DNA of 64,000 nt from positions 3,100,001-3,164,000 of the forward strand of contig NC_070564.1 of assembly GCF_026914185.1 (NCBI RefSeq). Direction: 5' to 3'. Positions 32,789 to 42,726 of this stretch are shown here, in pieces. The position numbers and the translations under genes were made by a program. This DNA comes from Puccinia triticina. Its lineage: Eukaryota; Basidiomycota; Pucciniomycetes; Pucciniales; Pucciniaceae. Every line of letters starts with the position of its first letter. Position 1 is the stretch's first letter. The notes below the pieces were generated by a model, which was given only the letters and a program-made list of their open reading frames with translations, was not told where the DNA came from and did not search any database.

Positions 32789-34813
32789 TCATTGATTGCG
32801 AGGACTTCGGCCAGTAGGATTGCCATCCCAAGAAGATTTCCAGGAAGACAACGGTTGATGTGGACCTGACTGAGGCAAAGAAGGAGCGTGATGATGAGAC
32901 GAATGGTGATACACCCCACCTCGCGTCATACTAGGTGGGTGCATGTACGAATTGGGTTGTTGCAACTTAGAGAATGTCAAAACGGACCCGGGTATAATTT
33001 ACACCGCCGGTACCCGCGTGTTTTTTTCCAAAAACAGGCACCCGGCACCGCATCCGGCACCGCCTGGCGGGTACCAGCGGTCTTTTAGGCGGGTACCAGC
33101 GGTACCCGCCAGCTTTTTTTCATCAAAAAGGTCACCAAGAGGTGTCCTTGATGACCGGAATGGACGCGTCATCAAGAGGTCCTCCCCTTGATGACCGCAA
33201 CAGGTTGGTCATTGAGGGGAGGACCTCTCAATGACCAGAAAAGCAATGACCGACCTGTTCCGGTCATCAAACAGGTCGGTCATGGTCATTGAGGGTGCTC
33301 CCCCAACGACCAGCACGCACTTGCCATCGAGGGGAGTGACAACTCCCCTTGATGATTGCACCAGGGACTGTCCTCAATGACCCGTCTATTGTCAGTCATT
33401 AAGGGCAGCTCAGAGCGGGCCAAGATCCGGGGGTCCGGGGGTTACCCAATTAACCCGGCAGGGGAAAGCAGTACTTGGGGGCGGTACCCGGGTACCGCAC
33501 CGCTTTTTCCAAAAAAACGGGCACCCGGCACCGCCTGGCGGGTGCGGGCGGTACCCGCCCGCGGGTGCCGGGTACCGCCAAACGGGTACCGGTTGACATT
33601 CTCTATTGCAACTCCATTTGGAGTTGCATCAGCTCAATATGATGTCTCAAATCCTGATTTTTGGCGGTCTTGTCGGCCAGTTCTTTTCGGGCCTGCTGAA
33701 GATCATCCTGTAAGCGAACAACCCAAATGTTGATGCCTTTGCAGAGGCGGTTTGCCTCGGCCTGCAAGCAGCTGATAGTCAAATTTGTGTCCTGTAGCTG
33801 TAGAGGGTAGAATTGAGACATGCTGGTCTCACACTGACGGGCCTCACACGCTTCAGGATCAAAAAAAGAAGTCAGAGCTGCTTGGAGGCCCGCTTGAGGC
33901 TGAGGTTCTCGGGAGCAACGGGTGGGGCCGCTTGGTGGTGCTGTGTTGGTTGATTGGGAAGCTGGAGTTGCTGATGGGCCTCTGGATTCTCGAGCCACGG
34001 TTTGATTGCGTGAGACCGTGTTATCAGGTGGGTGGGGAGTTGCCAACAAGCTAGCAGCTGGAATGCCACCAGCGGAGTACTGTGCCGATTGCGAAGCGTT
34101 CACAATATCTTGGACGGCCTCATCGGAGGTATCTCCTTCAATATCAGCTGGGTTGGCTTGCAGGGACTGAGTTGCAATCCAGCCGGAAAGAAGTGTCCCC
34201 TGCAATTCGTTTGTGCGCTCCATGTTTGAGCCAAGGCAAGGGTCACCCAGAGAGAGGGGAACGGGGTTCCCAACACCGTTCCTGTAAGAGGTAATGGAGT
34301 TAGTCGCTGCACATGAAAAAAGAGGTGAAGGGGACATTTACCTTTCATCTCCATTGTCTACATCTTTGTCATTATCTTCATCAACAAAGGCAAGCTATGA
34401 GCCCGTTCCTTGATCATAACATTGGCCTGTTTGGCCTCTCTGATCCACACAGGGCAATTGGGATTGCCCGTCGGCTTCTTCAATGCAACTAGAGCCTTGA
34501 ATTTCGTTTTTAACGGATCAGGGTCGCATGTGAGTTGTCCGTTCTTGATCACATATTTCTTGTATAAGTCGTGGACTTTGTCCCAGTTGTTGCTCCCCAA
34601 GGGGAGGACTCGCTGGATGCAATCAACCAAAGCAGAGCAATCGGCTCCATTGTAGCCCTGCGAGCCTCTTTGACGACCGGTACGGCGGGCAGCGGTCTGG
34701 GTATTGGTCGCTTGGGTGGTGGCAGGGACCTCGATTGGTTGGCTGGCTTCTTGGGTTTGCTGAGTCATTTGGGCGGCCTGTTGGGTCTGCTGAGAGCTCC
34801 GGATTTGAGTCAT
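32789..34813 (-). pseudogene. DUF6818/Myb-like partner gene of Harbinger, MITE-disrupted
   Basis: Exon 1 is 34813-34342 and exon 2 begins at 34281 (60-nt GT-AG intron). Residues about 50-140 match the DUF6818 type (LVDCIQRVLPLGSNNWDKV, KALVALKKPTGNPNCP), a Myb-like DNA-binding fold. An acidic tail (DEDNDKDVDNGDE) lies one frame off the end of the domain, so a small indel near 34390 is likely. Exon 2 is Gln/Ser/Pro-rich and ends in a coiled coil (ELADKTAKNQDLRHHIEL). Its reading runs into a TAG created by the inserted MITE (32968-33605). The original frame resumes beyond the MITE (QPNSYMHPPS...) to a stop at 32789. It would have helped target the transposase. Confidence 0.72.
32968..33605. mobile_element. 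hAT-like MITE inside the Myb-like gene
   Basis: 638 bp with perfect 13-bp ends TAGAGAATGTCAA / TTGACATTCTCTA and an 8-bp target duplication TTGCAACT (32960-32967, 33606-33613). The outer parts contain palindromic GGTACCCG words; the centre (about 33120-33400) is a GGTCATCAAG-type hairpin array like those at 1-760 and 2810-3020. Removing it and one duplication restores the host reading frame. Non-coding. Confidence 0.9.
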
Positions 34814-35264
34814 GGTGATTCAAGGAGTTATTTTGATAAAACAAAGAGTTTTTTTGATAAAAATAGGTCGTTTGAAGATATTTATGCTTGATAATCAGAC
34901 AATTGAGAACAATCAAGGAAGTGGTTATAAGGAAGAATCCGTTGTTTGAAGATGCTTCTGCTTGGAAATTGGTCAATCAAGGAGGTGGTGGTTATAAGTC
35001 ACAGGACCAACCTGGTTGTGCCCAAATGATCATTAGGCCGGATGGAGAGGATGTTTGATCATGTGTTGATTGGGTTTGTGTTGGATCAGAGATCTGTTGT
35101 TGATGATTGGGTGGTGCTTGCTGATCTGGTGGAGAAGCCGGAAGGGATGAGGATTTAGAAAATCAATGGAACCCCTTGTGTAAATCAAGAAGCCAAAAAT
35201 TTACCTTTTATTTGTCTAAACTGGGATCTGTGGGGCCCGCAGAACCAACAGGAAGTCCTCCAGT

Positions 35265-35576
35265 ATCATTGTGATGACTTAGTTGGTAAGCAATGTTTCC
35301 TGTGGCCCCTGCGCACCCTGTTGGTCATGTGTTTGATCTGTGGGCTGCTCAATTTCCAATTGGCTCACCACACTCCACCCTACTGTCCACCAGAGCCCTG
35401 CCTGCTCTGGAGGCTGCTGGAAGAAGTGGGCACAAGGCAGAGTCAAGTGGATGATGTTGTGGAAAGATGAAGAGAGAGCCTTCCACATCCGCTGCTTTCA
35501 AGTAGAGTCTTTGTTTCTTTCTTGTAGTATGCTGCATGTCAACTGCTGGCAGTTTCTAGAGGTTTTCTTGTAGTGC
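35265..35576. other. No gene recognised
   Basis: Short spacer between the Harbinger element and the minisatellite-bearing TIR element. Opposed short ORFs are present but show no family resemblance. Confidence 0.4.
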
Positions 35577-36848
35577 ATCACCAGGAAAAAAAATAGTCAC
35601 TTGATGACAAGTGACATCATGCCAGCTCCGGCGGGCTACCCACCATCTACCCACCACCTACCCATCATCTACCCACCATCTACCCACCATCTAACCAGTT
35701 TAAGAATTTCCACAGGAGATCCTCAGTTTTTGCTGGGCACCACTGATCCCCATTTCTGGTCAGCTGATACTCAGCTTTGGCTCCCAGCTTATGCTCAGCT
35801 TTGGTGCCCAGCTCATGCTCAGCTTTTTTGCCCAGATCAGAACCAGTCCTGGCCCAGCTTATTTTCAGCTTTATTCCAGTCATGGCTCAGCTTAGACTCA
35901 GATTAGGACTATCATTGGCCCAGCCACTGCTCAGCTTTGGACCAGTATTGGCTCAGCTGATTGTCAGCTTTGGATAAATCTTGGCCCAGCCAATGCTCAG
36001 ATTCTGAGTCTGATCACTCCTGTAACAGCTTATGCTCATCTGTGGACCAGCCTTGGCTCAGCTGATGCTCAGCTGTGGACCAACCTTGGCTAAGACAATG
36101 CTCAGCTGTGGACCAGCCTTGGCTCAGCTGATGCTCAGCTGTGGGCCAGCCTTGGCTCAGCTGATGCTCAGCTGTGGACCAGCCTTGGCTCAGCTGATGC
36201 TCAGCTGTGGACCAGCCTTGGCTCAGCTGATGCTCAGCTGTGGACCAGCCTTGGATCAGCTGTGGAACAGCCTTGGCTCAGGTGATATGAATCTTTTGAA
36301 TAGTCTCAAAAAATCTGATACTCAGCTTTGGAACAGCCTTGGCTCAGCCAATGCTCAGCTTTGTACCAGCATTGGCTCAGCCAATGCTCAGCTTTTGAAA
36401 AATTTTGGCCCAGCTGGTGTTAATCTTTGGAACAGTATTGTCCCAGCTGATCCTAAGCACTGCACAAGCCTTTTCAAAGATGATGCACAGCTTTGGACAA
36501 TTGTTGGCTAAGCTGATGCTCAGATTTGGAATATTCTTGGTCCAGCTGACACTTGGATTTGTTTCAGGCTTGGAATATCCAATGCTCAGCTGTGGCCCAG
36601 GCTCAGCAAATGCTCAGCTTTGGCCCAGGCTCAGTCAATGCCCACTTCTCAGCTTATGATGAGCATCAGCTGTTCCTGGGAAAAAATTAGGATCAGCTGA
36701 CTGTGCCACATTGAGTGCTCTGGTGCAGTCCTGCAAGCTCTACAAGTGCTGGTGGAGCAGACCTGGAGCAGCGCTGGAGTAGCTCTGGAGCAGAAACTAA
36801 AGCTGCATCATGTCACTTGCCATCAAGTGACTATTTTTTTTTCCTGGT
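35577..36848. mobile_element. TIR element filled by a roughly 33-bp minisatellite
   Basis: Inverted ends of about 38 bp (CACCAGGAAAAAAAATAGTC, then ACTTGATGACAAGTGACAT) are seen at about 35578-35618 and about 36808-36848. Between them, 35770-36650 is a tandem array with the unit CTCAGCTGTGGACCAGCCTTGG-type (about 33 bp), most regular at 36030-36260. The long ORF through it (11-residue LSCGPALAQLM period) is a product of the 33-bp period, not a gene. No clear target duplication. Confidence 0.65.
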
Positions 36849-37178
36849 GGCAGTATTCTTTTGATCAACTGGAATTCAGATAGATTTGTTTCACCTATCA
36901 GGGCCTGTAGGTTCTACAAAATTTTGAGAGAAATAAATTGCACAAATTCCAATTTTCATGCCATATGGCACAGGCCCTTAGGTTCAAAACTCTAAACATC
37001 ACCACATGACCTGCTGATGAGTATTGTATGCTACTGCTGAGGGATCTCAATAGGTCTGAAGCCTAGAGCCAGACCCGTGCAAGCCTCCATTCAATCCCAA
37101 ACTCATCTCTGATCAGTTGACATGTGCATGTCATGACTTTACAATGGATGAGACATCGAACAACTAAGTATGATTATA
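36849..37178. other. No gene recognised
   Basis: Downstream flank of the recombinase-like gene that ends at 37179; no other structure seen. Confidence 0.4.
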
Positions 37179-38360
37179 CTATTTCTTCCAGTATCCTGCC
37201 CATAGAATAAGGGTCCGCTTGGCATCGGCCTTTTCAGCAGGGGAGTATTCTCTGATGTAGAGCCAGTAGCAATCTGTTTTCCAGCGGCCAAACCTGTAGA
37301 TGTTTTCTTGTGAGATCCCCATAGCGTGTCTGAACGAGAGGCCTCCAACTCTGAATGAATGTTCTGAGATATCCTGGTACCCGTCACATCCCAAGATTTG
37401 GTTGAGGGTGTCGCATACGTCCTTCTTGGTGAGGTGTGCCCGGGTACCATCGGGTTTGTTGAAGCCGAATAAGGAAGTCTCGGGGTTGCTCCCAGCCTCG
37501 GAGAGCCTACGTTTGAGTGCAGCCATGGGGCATAGCATGGGTTTATAGGTGAGTCGCATTTGATGCAGTTCGCCAGGCTCTGAGGTTCTGGCTCCCCGAA
37601 TGGTCAGTGTGGCGGTCTCTACCCCATTGGAACTGAAGAAATTGACGTCCGAGGTGAGAGCCTCAGTTTGGCGGAGAGGGCCAGTGCCGTCTTTGTAGGT
37701 GACCTCGGATAGCCGGGCCATCCCCCAGAAAGAGACAATAGCCAAGTCTAACAAAGCCCGATGGAAATCGGTGCCTCCGTATAGGGCCTGCGCTAATTTG
37801 ACCATGTGCTGGAGCTTGATGGGGCCTTTCTTAGGTCGAGGGGGAGTTTCTGCATCGACAAGGGCTGGAGATGCGAGGAGACCTGCTGCCGTTTTCTTTG
37901 TGTCGTTTGGGGAGGGCACCGAGTACTTGGGTCGGGTATTCGCGGCTACAACCGGTTCTTGCGTGGATGGCCGTTTTTGCGGTATGATGGGTGCGGGGTT
38001 GTCGGGTGATGAGGCTGTTGGCTGTTCCCGGCTCGCGTTTCCGGCTGGTTCGGGTTTGACCAGCATTTCCCACATCGCGAGGAGGCGGTCCGACTTTGCT
38101 TCATCCCCTTCCTCATAGGCTTTGACTGCCTTCGCGAGCATCATTTCACTAGCCTTTGATTTAATATCCTTCGGGTCTTTCTTTAGCTCGACAATGGCAT
38201 CTTCATTTCTCTCGCCGAATTCTGTATCCCCGGGGACTGTTCCATAATCTTGGTTAGTTCTTTGTCATTTCCATGGTGGACACCTGGTGCTCGACTTACC
38301 GTGCGGGGCTCTTGGCTCCTTGTCCAGATCAGTTTCCGGTTCTTTTCCCTTTGTAGTCAT
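37179..38360 (-). CDS. Gag/tyrosine-recombinase fusion derived from a DIRS-type element
   Basis: Exon 2 (38248-37179) joins exon 1 (ending 38300) through a 51-nt intron with a strong GTAAGT donor. The nearest start, ATG at 38360, gives 377 codons including the stop. Residues about 50-90 (MMLAKAVKAYEEGDEAKSDR) match the Gag of the DIRS-type element at 58.4 kb (LLSKMVKAEKEGDDVKADR). From about 140 on it matches the C-terminal catalytic domain of that element's recombinase. Catalytic residues are present: Arg in MARLSE, His/Arg in EHSFRVGG, Tyr in CYWLYIREY. The rest of Gag, RT/RNase H and the recombinase N-terminal domain are missing. It is either an internally deleted element or a co-opted gene. 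The start is uncertain. Confidence 0.65.
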
Positions 38361-38767
38361 TTCTGTGATTTCTCGCTCGTTGATTTTTTTTTTCACTTGG
38401 ACCTTGAAGTTGATTGACGCTTTCGACGCGAACCTCCAAGCTGGCGCGAATGAGCCCCGGTGAGGTCTTTTTCGGGGACTTACATAACTGCATTTAAGTT
38501 TGTCTTGGTGGCTTATGCAAGCCGCTGGTCCTGTGAGATCACGTGTTTTCTCATCCATCCCCATTTTCAAAAAAAAAAGACCCAAAGTTGACTTACAAAC
38601 GTGATACTATTATTTTTTAAGGAGTGATGGGAGGATAAGGAAAACCAAAAGAGAAAACATTAGATCTACAGTATGTAATCAAAGAACAAAAAAAAACAAA
38701 GATCAAGAGCTTCTCAAACAGTCACAAATAACCATTGCCGACAAATAGGACTAGAAGCAAAAGTATA

Positions 38768-41157
38768 TTAAAGATTATGAGTGCGTCTCCGGCCCCGATT
38801 GAGGAGGATATCTTTGTTATCTAGGGATGAAGGCTGAAGAGGGGCCTTATGCTGAGAGTTGACGGGTGGGTTTTTGAGCTGGAGGGTGGAAGGGGCGCAG
38901 GTATTGGAGCGGCGCGAGTTGGTCGAAGAGGAGGGGGAGGTGAGGGGGGACGAGTCGAGGTTCAACGAGGTGGTTGTGCTGCAGCTCGTGTTGCTGGGCC
39001 CCGCGGTCGACGGGGTGGCCCCGGAAGACTTGACACTCGCGCTGGACTTCGGCGGCTTGGTGCTGCTGCTACTACTCGTGGATGTATTTAGGTGGGAGCT
39101 GTGGTGGGTGGAAGGGGGCTTGATGCTCGACTTCCGCTTGACGGTCGAAGCCCCGTCCGAATCTGGGCGGCGCATCTTTCTAGATACCATCCGGCTGATC
39201 ATCAGTATGCAACTAAAAAGAATGACGAGAATCGGAGGGGCAAGACGTACTTGTTTAGGCTAGGCAATGCATAGTTCACCTCTTTGCGGGCACGGCGGGC
39301 CTCTCGCAATCCCGCTCCAGATAAACTGCCAACAGCCGCCTCCTGCTCGACAAGACCAGTCGGATGAGCAGACGCGGCGTGTTCTTCACTGACGGCATCC
39401 AGCTCAGCGCGGACGCGTTTCTTCTTAGTCACTGGGCGTTTCTCCCAGCCTTCGTCTTGACTGGGCTGGGATTCATCCGGACCATCATCCGTGTCTTCTT
39501 TCGTCAGGCCCGAGTCGCGCCGTTTGACGCTTGTTGGCTGACTGGTTAATGTCCCATTGCTCAACTCACTCCCTGAGGGCTTCGGGTTGTCTGGCGCATC
39601 CGGCCGCCGCGATCGTGTAGTGGGTTCTACACTTTCTGGGGATGGGAGCGTATGCGTAGGTAACGAAAACTCGGCAGGAGAAACGTTTTCAAGAATATGC
39701 AGAGGAGTCAGACTTGTCCGTCTCTGCTTTCTAGATCGGCGTTGTGTTTGTCTGGACCGCCATTGGGTATCTTCTACCAGGGCTTTTTGATCTTTCGGGC
39801 GCGCATTAACATGGATGTTCTCATTGAGCTCGGCGGAATCTTCATCGTCTTGGGAGTCGTGGTCACTTTCGGACGAGTTGCTGGATGATGAGGATTGGTC
39901 GAGCTGACTCATAGCACGGTTGTGTATCGAAAAGCTTCCTGAACAAGTGTGGTCATCCTCCAAGCTTTGATTTTCGGCGTCATCATGAGAGTCCTGCTTT
40001 TCAGATCGATCGTCATATGCCTCTTCTGTGACCTCAAGCTGAGCATGTTGTGCAGACGTTTTTGAGTGACCGTTCGGGATCGGCTCAGGCCCCGCGCGTG
40101 AATTTGAAGACTTTTTGGGGACAGGGGCCATCAGCTCGTGGCGTCGATTAGGACGAGATACAACAAAACGGTCCAGCAATAACTTCGCGGGCTGATTCGA
40201 TGGACCCGGCGAAGATGCACCAGAAACGCGGCTCATGGTATCGGCCGAATTCGTGGTTGGTAGCTGCATATTTGTCGACCCTGATTGCCTAACGCCAGAG
40301 ATGAGAACGTCAAAACAGAAGGAAAAGGGAGAAACCCAAAGAGTAAAAAAAACTTGAATGACTGAAGAAAAGCACCTAGCTACATACACATAAAAAATAA
40401 ATCTAATTACGTGACTGGAACTATGGGTTCCACAAGAGTGAACAGTACGCACCATGGTTCAATGAGCACAGTTGATTCTGAGCGGTCCTCTGCCCCACTA
40501 CACTCGTTTATAAAGCTTAGGCGAGGCTCCTCAGGGTCGCTAGAGAACTGACTTCTCCTGCGCTCACGTAGCGCCAGTAACTCAGCCCGATTTCGGCCAG
40601 GCAGTAGAGCAGGTAGCGAGTCTGTTGTTGAGGCGGCCGAGGTCGAGTTGAAGGCGGGGACTGAGGTTGATGGATTGGAAGGGAGCGTCGGTTGCGGATA
40701 GGATAGCGAGGATTCTAGTGTCTTGCATCGGTTGGCAATGTCGAGCAAGGCGATTCGAATCTGGTTCGTCTGGTCTGGGCTATGTGAAAATGGATGACTC
40801 GATGATGATTCTGCCTTCTGTCGCCAGTGTTGTGTCTGTGAATGTGCCTTTTGGACTTGGATTCTTAGCTCCAGATTTTCGTTTTTCAGCTCCTTGATCA
40901 CGCGTTCAAGCTCGGCTGTCGTCTTCAGTAAGAATCTGTTCTTGTGAATTAAATCCTGGTTTTGTTTTGAGTGTTTTTGTTTGACTGCGCCGCACGAAAA
41001 AAATAACGCGTTATTATCAGGTTTTGCTGTTCAATCAGATGATGAATTTGGAATTGATCCTGAAAAGGTGGATGTACTGACAGTTCTCCAGGGCTTCCAT
41101 CAAGATGGGTTGGAGAGAGGCAGCCGTCGGAGGACCTGAACTCCTGGTAGCTGGCAT
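38768..41157 (-). CDS. sgo1: Shugoshin, centromeric cohesin protector
   Basis: Four exons: 41157-41082, 40984-40453, 40288-39251 and 39179-38768, total 2058 nt (685 aa), all GT-AG with matching phases. The N-terminal region (about residues 20-70) is a coiled coil of shugoshin type (ENFKQKHSKQNQDL, KELKNENLELR), which mediates homodimerisation and PP2A binding. A long acidic, Ser-rich linker follows. The C-terminal shugoshin box is split by the last intron: RKEVNYALPSLN joined to KKMRRPDSD, the basic motif that binds phosphorylated histone H2A. The protein should protect centromeric cohesin at meiosis and mitosis. The first exon is short; its GTCAGT donor was chosen because it yields the conserved ENFKQKH junction. 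No disruption was seen. Confidence 0.85.
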
Positions 41158-41565
41158 GCGGAACCAGCAGTTGTTCGATGATTTCCCGGCTTTGCACGGG
41201 ATTCGAAATCGATATCGACGTGGTGATTTCCAGTTGATCGTAGGTATCGGGCGTTATACAAAGTGATGGTTGAATTGTTGATGGGTTTTCGTGCCCGCGA
41301 AAGCAAGAAAAAAAGTGGATGAAGGGGCGATACATTCGGGTAGAAGTTGGTGTCCCCCGTGTCAGGGAAGCTGGCAGGGTTCGGGGGCTAAAGGGCTCAG
41401 ACCTTGACTGGTTCGGACTCCACGCCACTCCAGAGGACAAGCGTATCGGTAAGAACTGCAAGCTGAATCATCTCATTCTCATTGTGGTTCGTTATCAAGA
41501 ACTAAACATTCCGATTGATGCTCTATTAGCTGGCGGAAAGATTCTTTAGCACGAAATAAATATCG
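41158..41565. promoter_or_regulatory. Divergent promoter region
   Basis: 408 bp between the shugoshin start (minus) and the start of the next gene (plus). The two genes must share this interval for their 5' regulatory sequence. No clear TATA box; a pyrimidine-rich stretch lies near 41285-41310 on the minus strand. Confidence 0.4.
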
Positions 41566-42726
41566 ATGTCCGACTTTCCAGCAGCTCCAGTCCTCGAGGC
41601 ACTGGAACTTTTAAAGAAAAACTACGCGGAATCAATAAGAACGAGTCGTCGCTTGGCCTACCATAAAGAGAATGTGAAAGTGACGCAGGAGGATCTGAAT
41701 CAGGAAAATGAACTTCTAGACGAACTCCGATCGAGTTTCTTGCCGTCAATCAAGCATGAACTGAAGGCTCTTTCAAATGCACTCGACCCCCCACACAATT
41801 CTAGTGAATTTCCCCGCCCGAACGTCGAATTGAGCTTGGATACTTTATCAAATCTCAATCAGATTATGCAGAAAGCCATACAGTGCATCAGCTCTGCTCC
41901 CCTCCAACCACTTGACCCAAAACACGCCCACGACCACTCCTTCAAACATTGTAAAGCGTTTAGACGATTTGATCTGCGCAACCGTGTCTCTAGGGTAGAA
42001 AGCAACTTGATTTCGGTATTCTGGAGCTACAGTAGATTGATCGAATCCTGGAAACTTTCAAGTAACCTCTCAGAAGACCCGGAGTATCGAACTCCAACAC
42101 CGGGAGAGGAAACAGTCGAGTGCATCGATTTGATTGACCAAACAATTAGATTGTCCCAAGCATCCGACTTTGCTTTACTCCAACTCAAGTGGCAAAGCGT
42201 AGTCCAAGCCTTCCACGAAGAACTAGAAATTCTGGCAAATATAACTGGCCCTCACCAAAAGAACAAATCCATCTTCAGGAGACGTGTCGTCGAGCAGGCT
42301 AGATTAACTGTACCGGTCATCAAGTTACTGCGAATCTTATTTGATAAAATATTGAACACAACCATCAGACAACTGCCGTTCACGCTGGATACGGAGCTTA
42401 ACTCCGATACACTGCACCAGCTAAACATAGATCCCGATAAAATTCTCTTTAGCTGTCTAGTTCACGTTACATACTTGAACGAGAGTCACATGTCTCACTC
42501 AACGAATGATCATAGCGGGTGGCTACGCGGGCGGACCGACGGCCTGTCAAGAACGGTCGACTCTTATGTAGTTCTTCTGGCTTTGTACATCATCCCTTTA
42601 TCTTCGAAGATCGATCGCTGTTCCCTCCAAACTGACTTCAAGGCTTGGCTTTCCGAGTGGCAGCGTTTATGGCAGACCGCCAAGGACCATTTGCTGGGTG
42701 CTATGTGCGTCCCTGAGGAAAATTGA
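41566..42726 (+). CDS. Helical protein of unknown function, rust-type family
   Basis: Intronless ORF of 386 aa. The start MSDFPAAPVL is the first ATG of the frame, followed by an amphipathic, coiled-coil-like segment (about residues 8-65: LKKNYAES, QEDLNQENELLDELRSSF). The rest is predicted largely helical, with Trp/Leu-rich blocks (FWSYSRLIESW, DFKAWLSEWQRLWQTAKDHL). No signal peptide or membrane segment. It resembles in general make-up the expanded families of uncharacterised helical proteins in rust genomes, but I cannot name the family and assign no function. Codon use looks like an ordinary host gene, and it lies head-to-head with shugoshin. Confidence 0.75.
   Translation: MSDFPAAPVLEALELLKKNYAESIRTSRRLAYHKENVKVTQEDLNQENELLDELRSSFLPSIKHELKALSNALDPPHNSSEFPRPNVELSLDTLSNLNQIMQKAIQCISSAPLQPLDPKHAHDHSFKHCKAFRRFDLRNRVSRVESNLISVFWSYSRLIESWKLSSNLSEDPEYRTPTPGEETVECIDLIDQTIRLSQASDFALLQLKWQSVVQAFHEELEILANITGPHQKNKSIFRRRVVEQARLTVPVIKLLRILFDKILNTTIRQLPFTLDTELNSDTLHQLNIDPDKILFSCLVHVTYLNESHMSHSTNDHSGWLRGRTDGLSRTVDSYVVLLALYIIPLSSKIDRCSLQTDFKAWLSEWQRLWQTAKDHLLGAMCVPEEN

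Larger units (their letters stand above)
30787..35261. mobile_element. PIF/Harbinger element with transposase and Myb-like gene
   Basis: Inverted ends of about 28 bp, GGAGGACTTCC...GGTTCTGCGGGCC, are seen at 30787-30814 and 35234-35261, with a possible 3-bp duplication AGT (30784-30786, 35262-35264). Inside are a plus-strand DDE transposase relic (30999-32425) and a convergent minus-strand gene with a DUF6818/Myb-like domain. This is the two-gene layout of Harbinger elements. Both genes are broken here, and a hAT-like MITE sits inside the second. AGT is atypical for Harbinger, so the outer boundary is tentative. Confidence 0.7.

Noticed and set aside
36032..36511. 159-codon ORF with an 11-residue repeat (LSCGPALAQLM)
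   Set aside because: It is a direct result of a 33-bp minisatellite; neighbouring frames are similarly open and there is no start or domain.
40949..41461. 170-codon minus-strand ORF upstream of shugoshin
   Set aside because: It reads through the first exon region in a different frame from the shugoshin coiled coil; the spliced model explains the conserved residues better.
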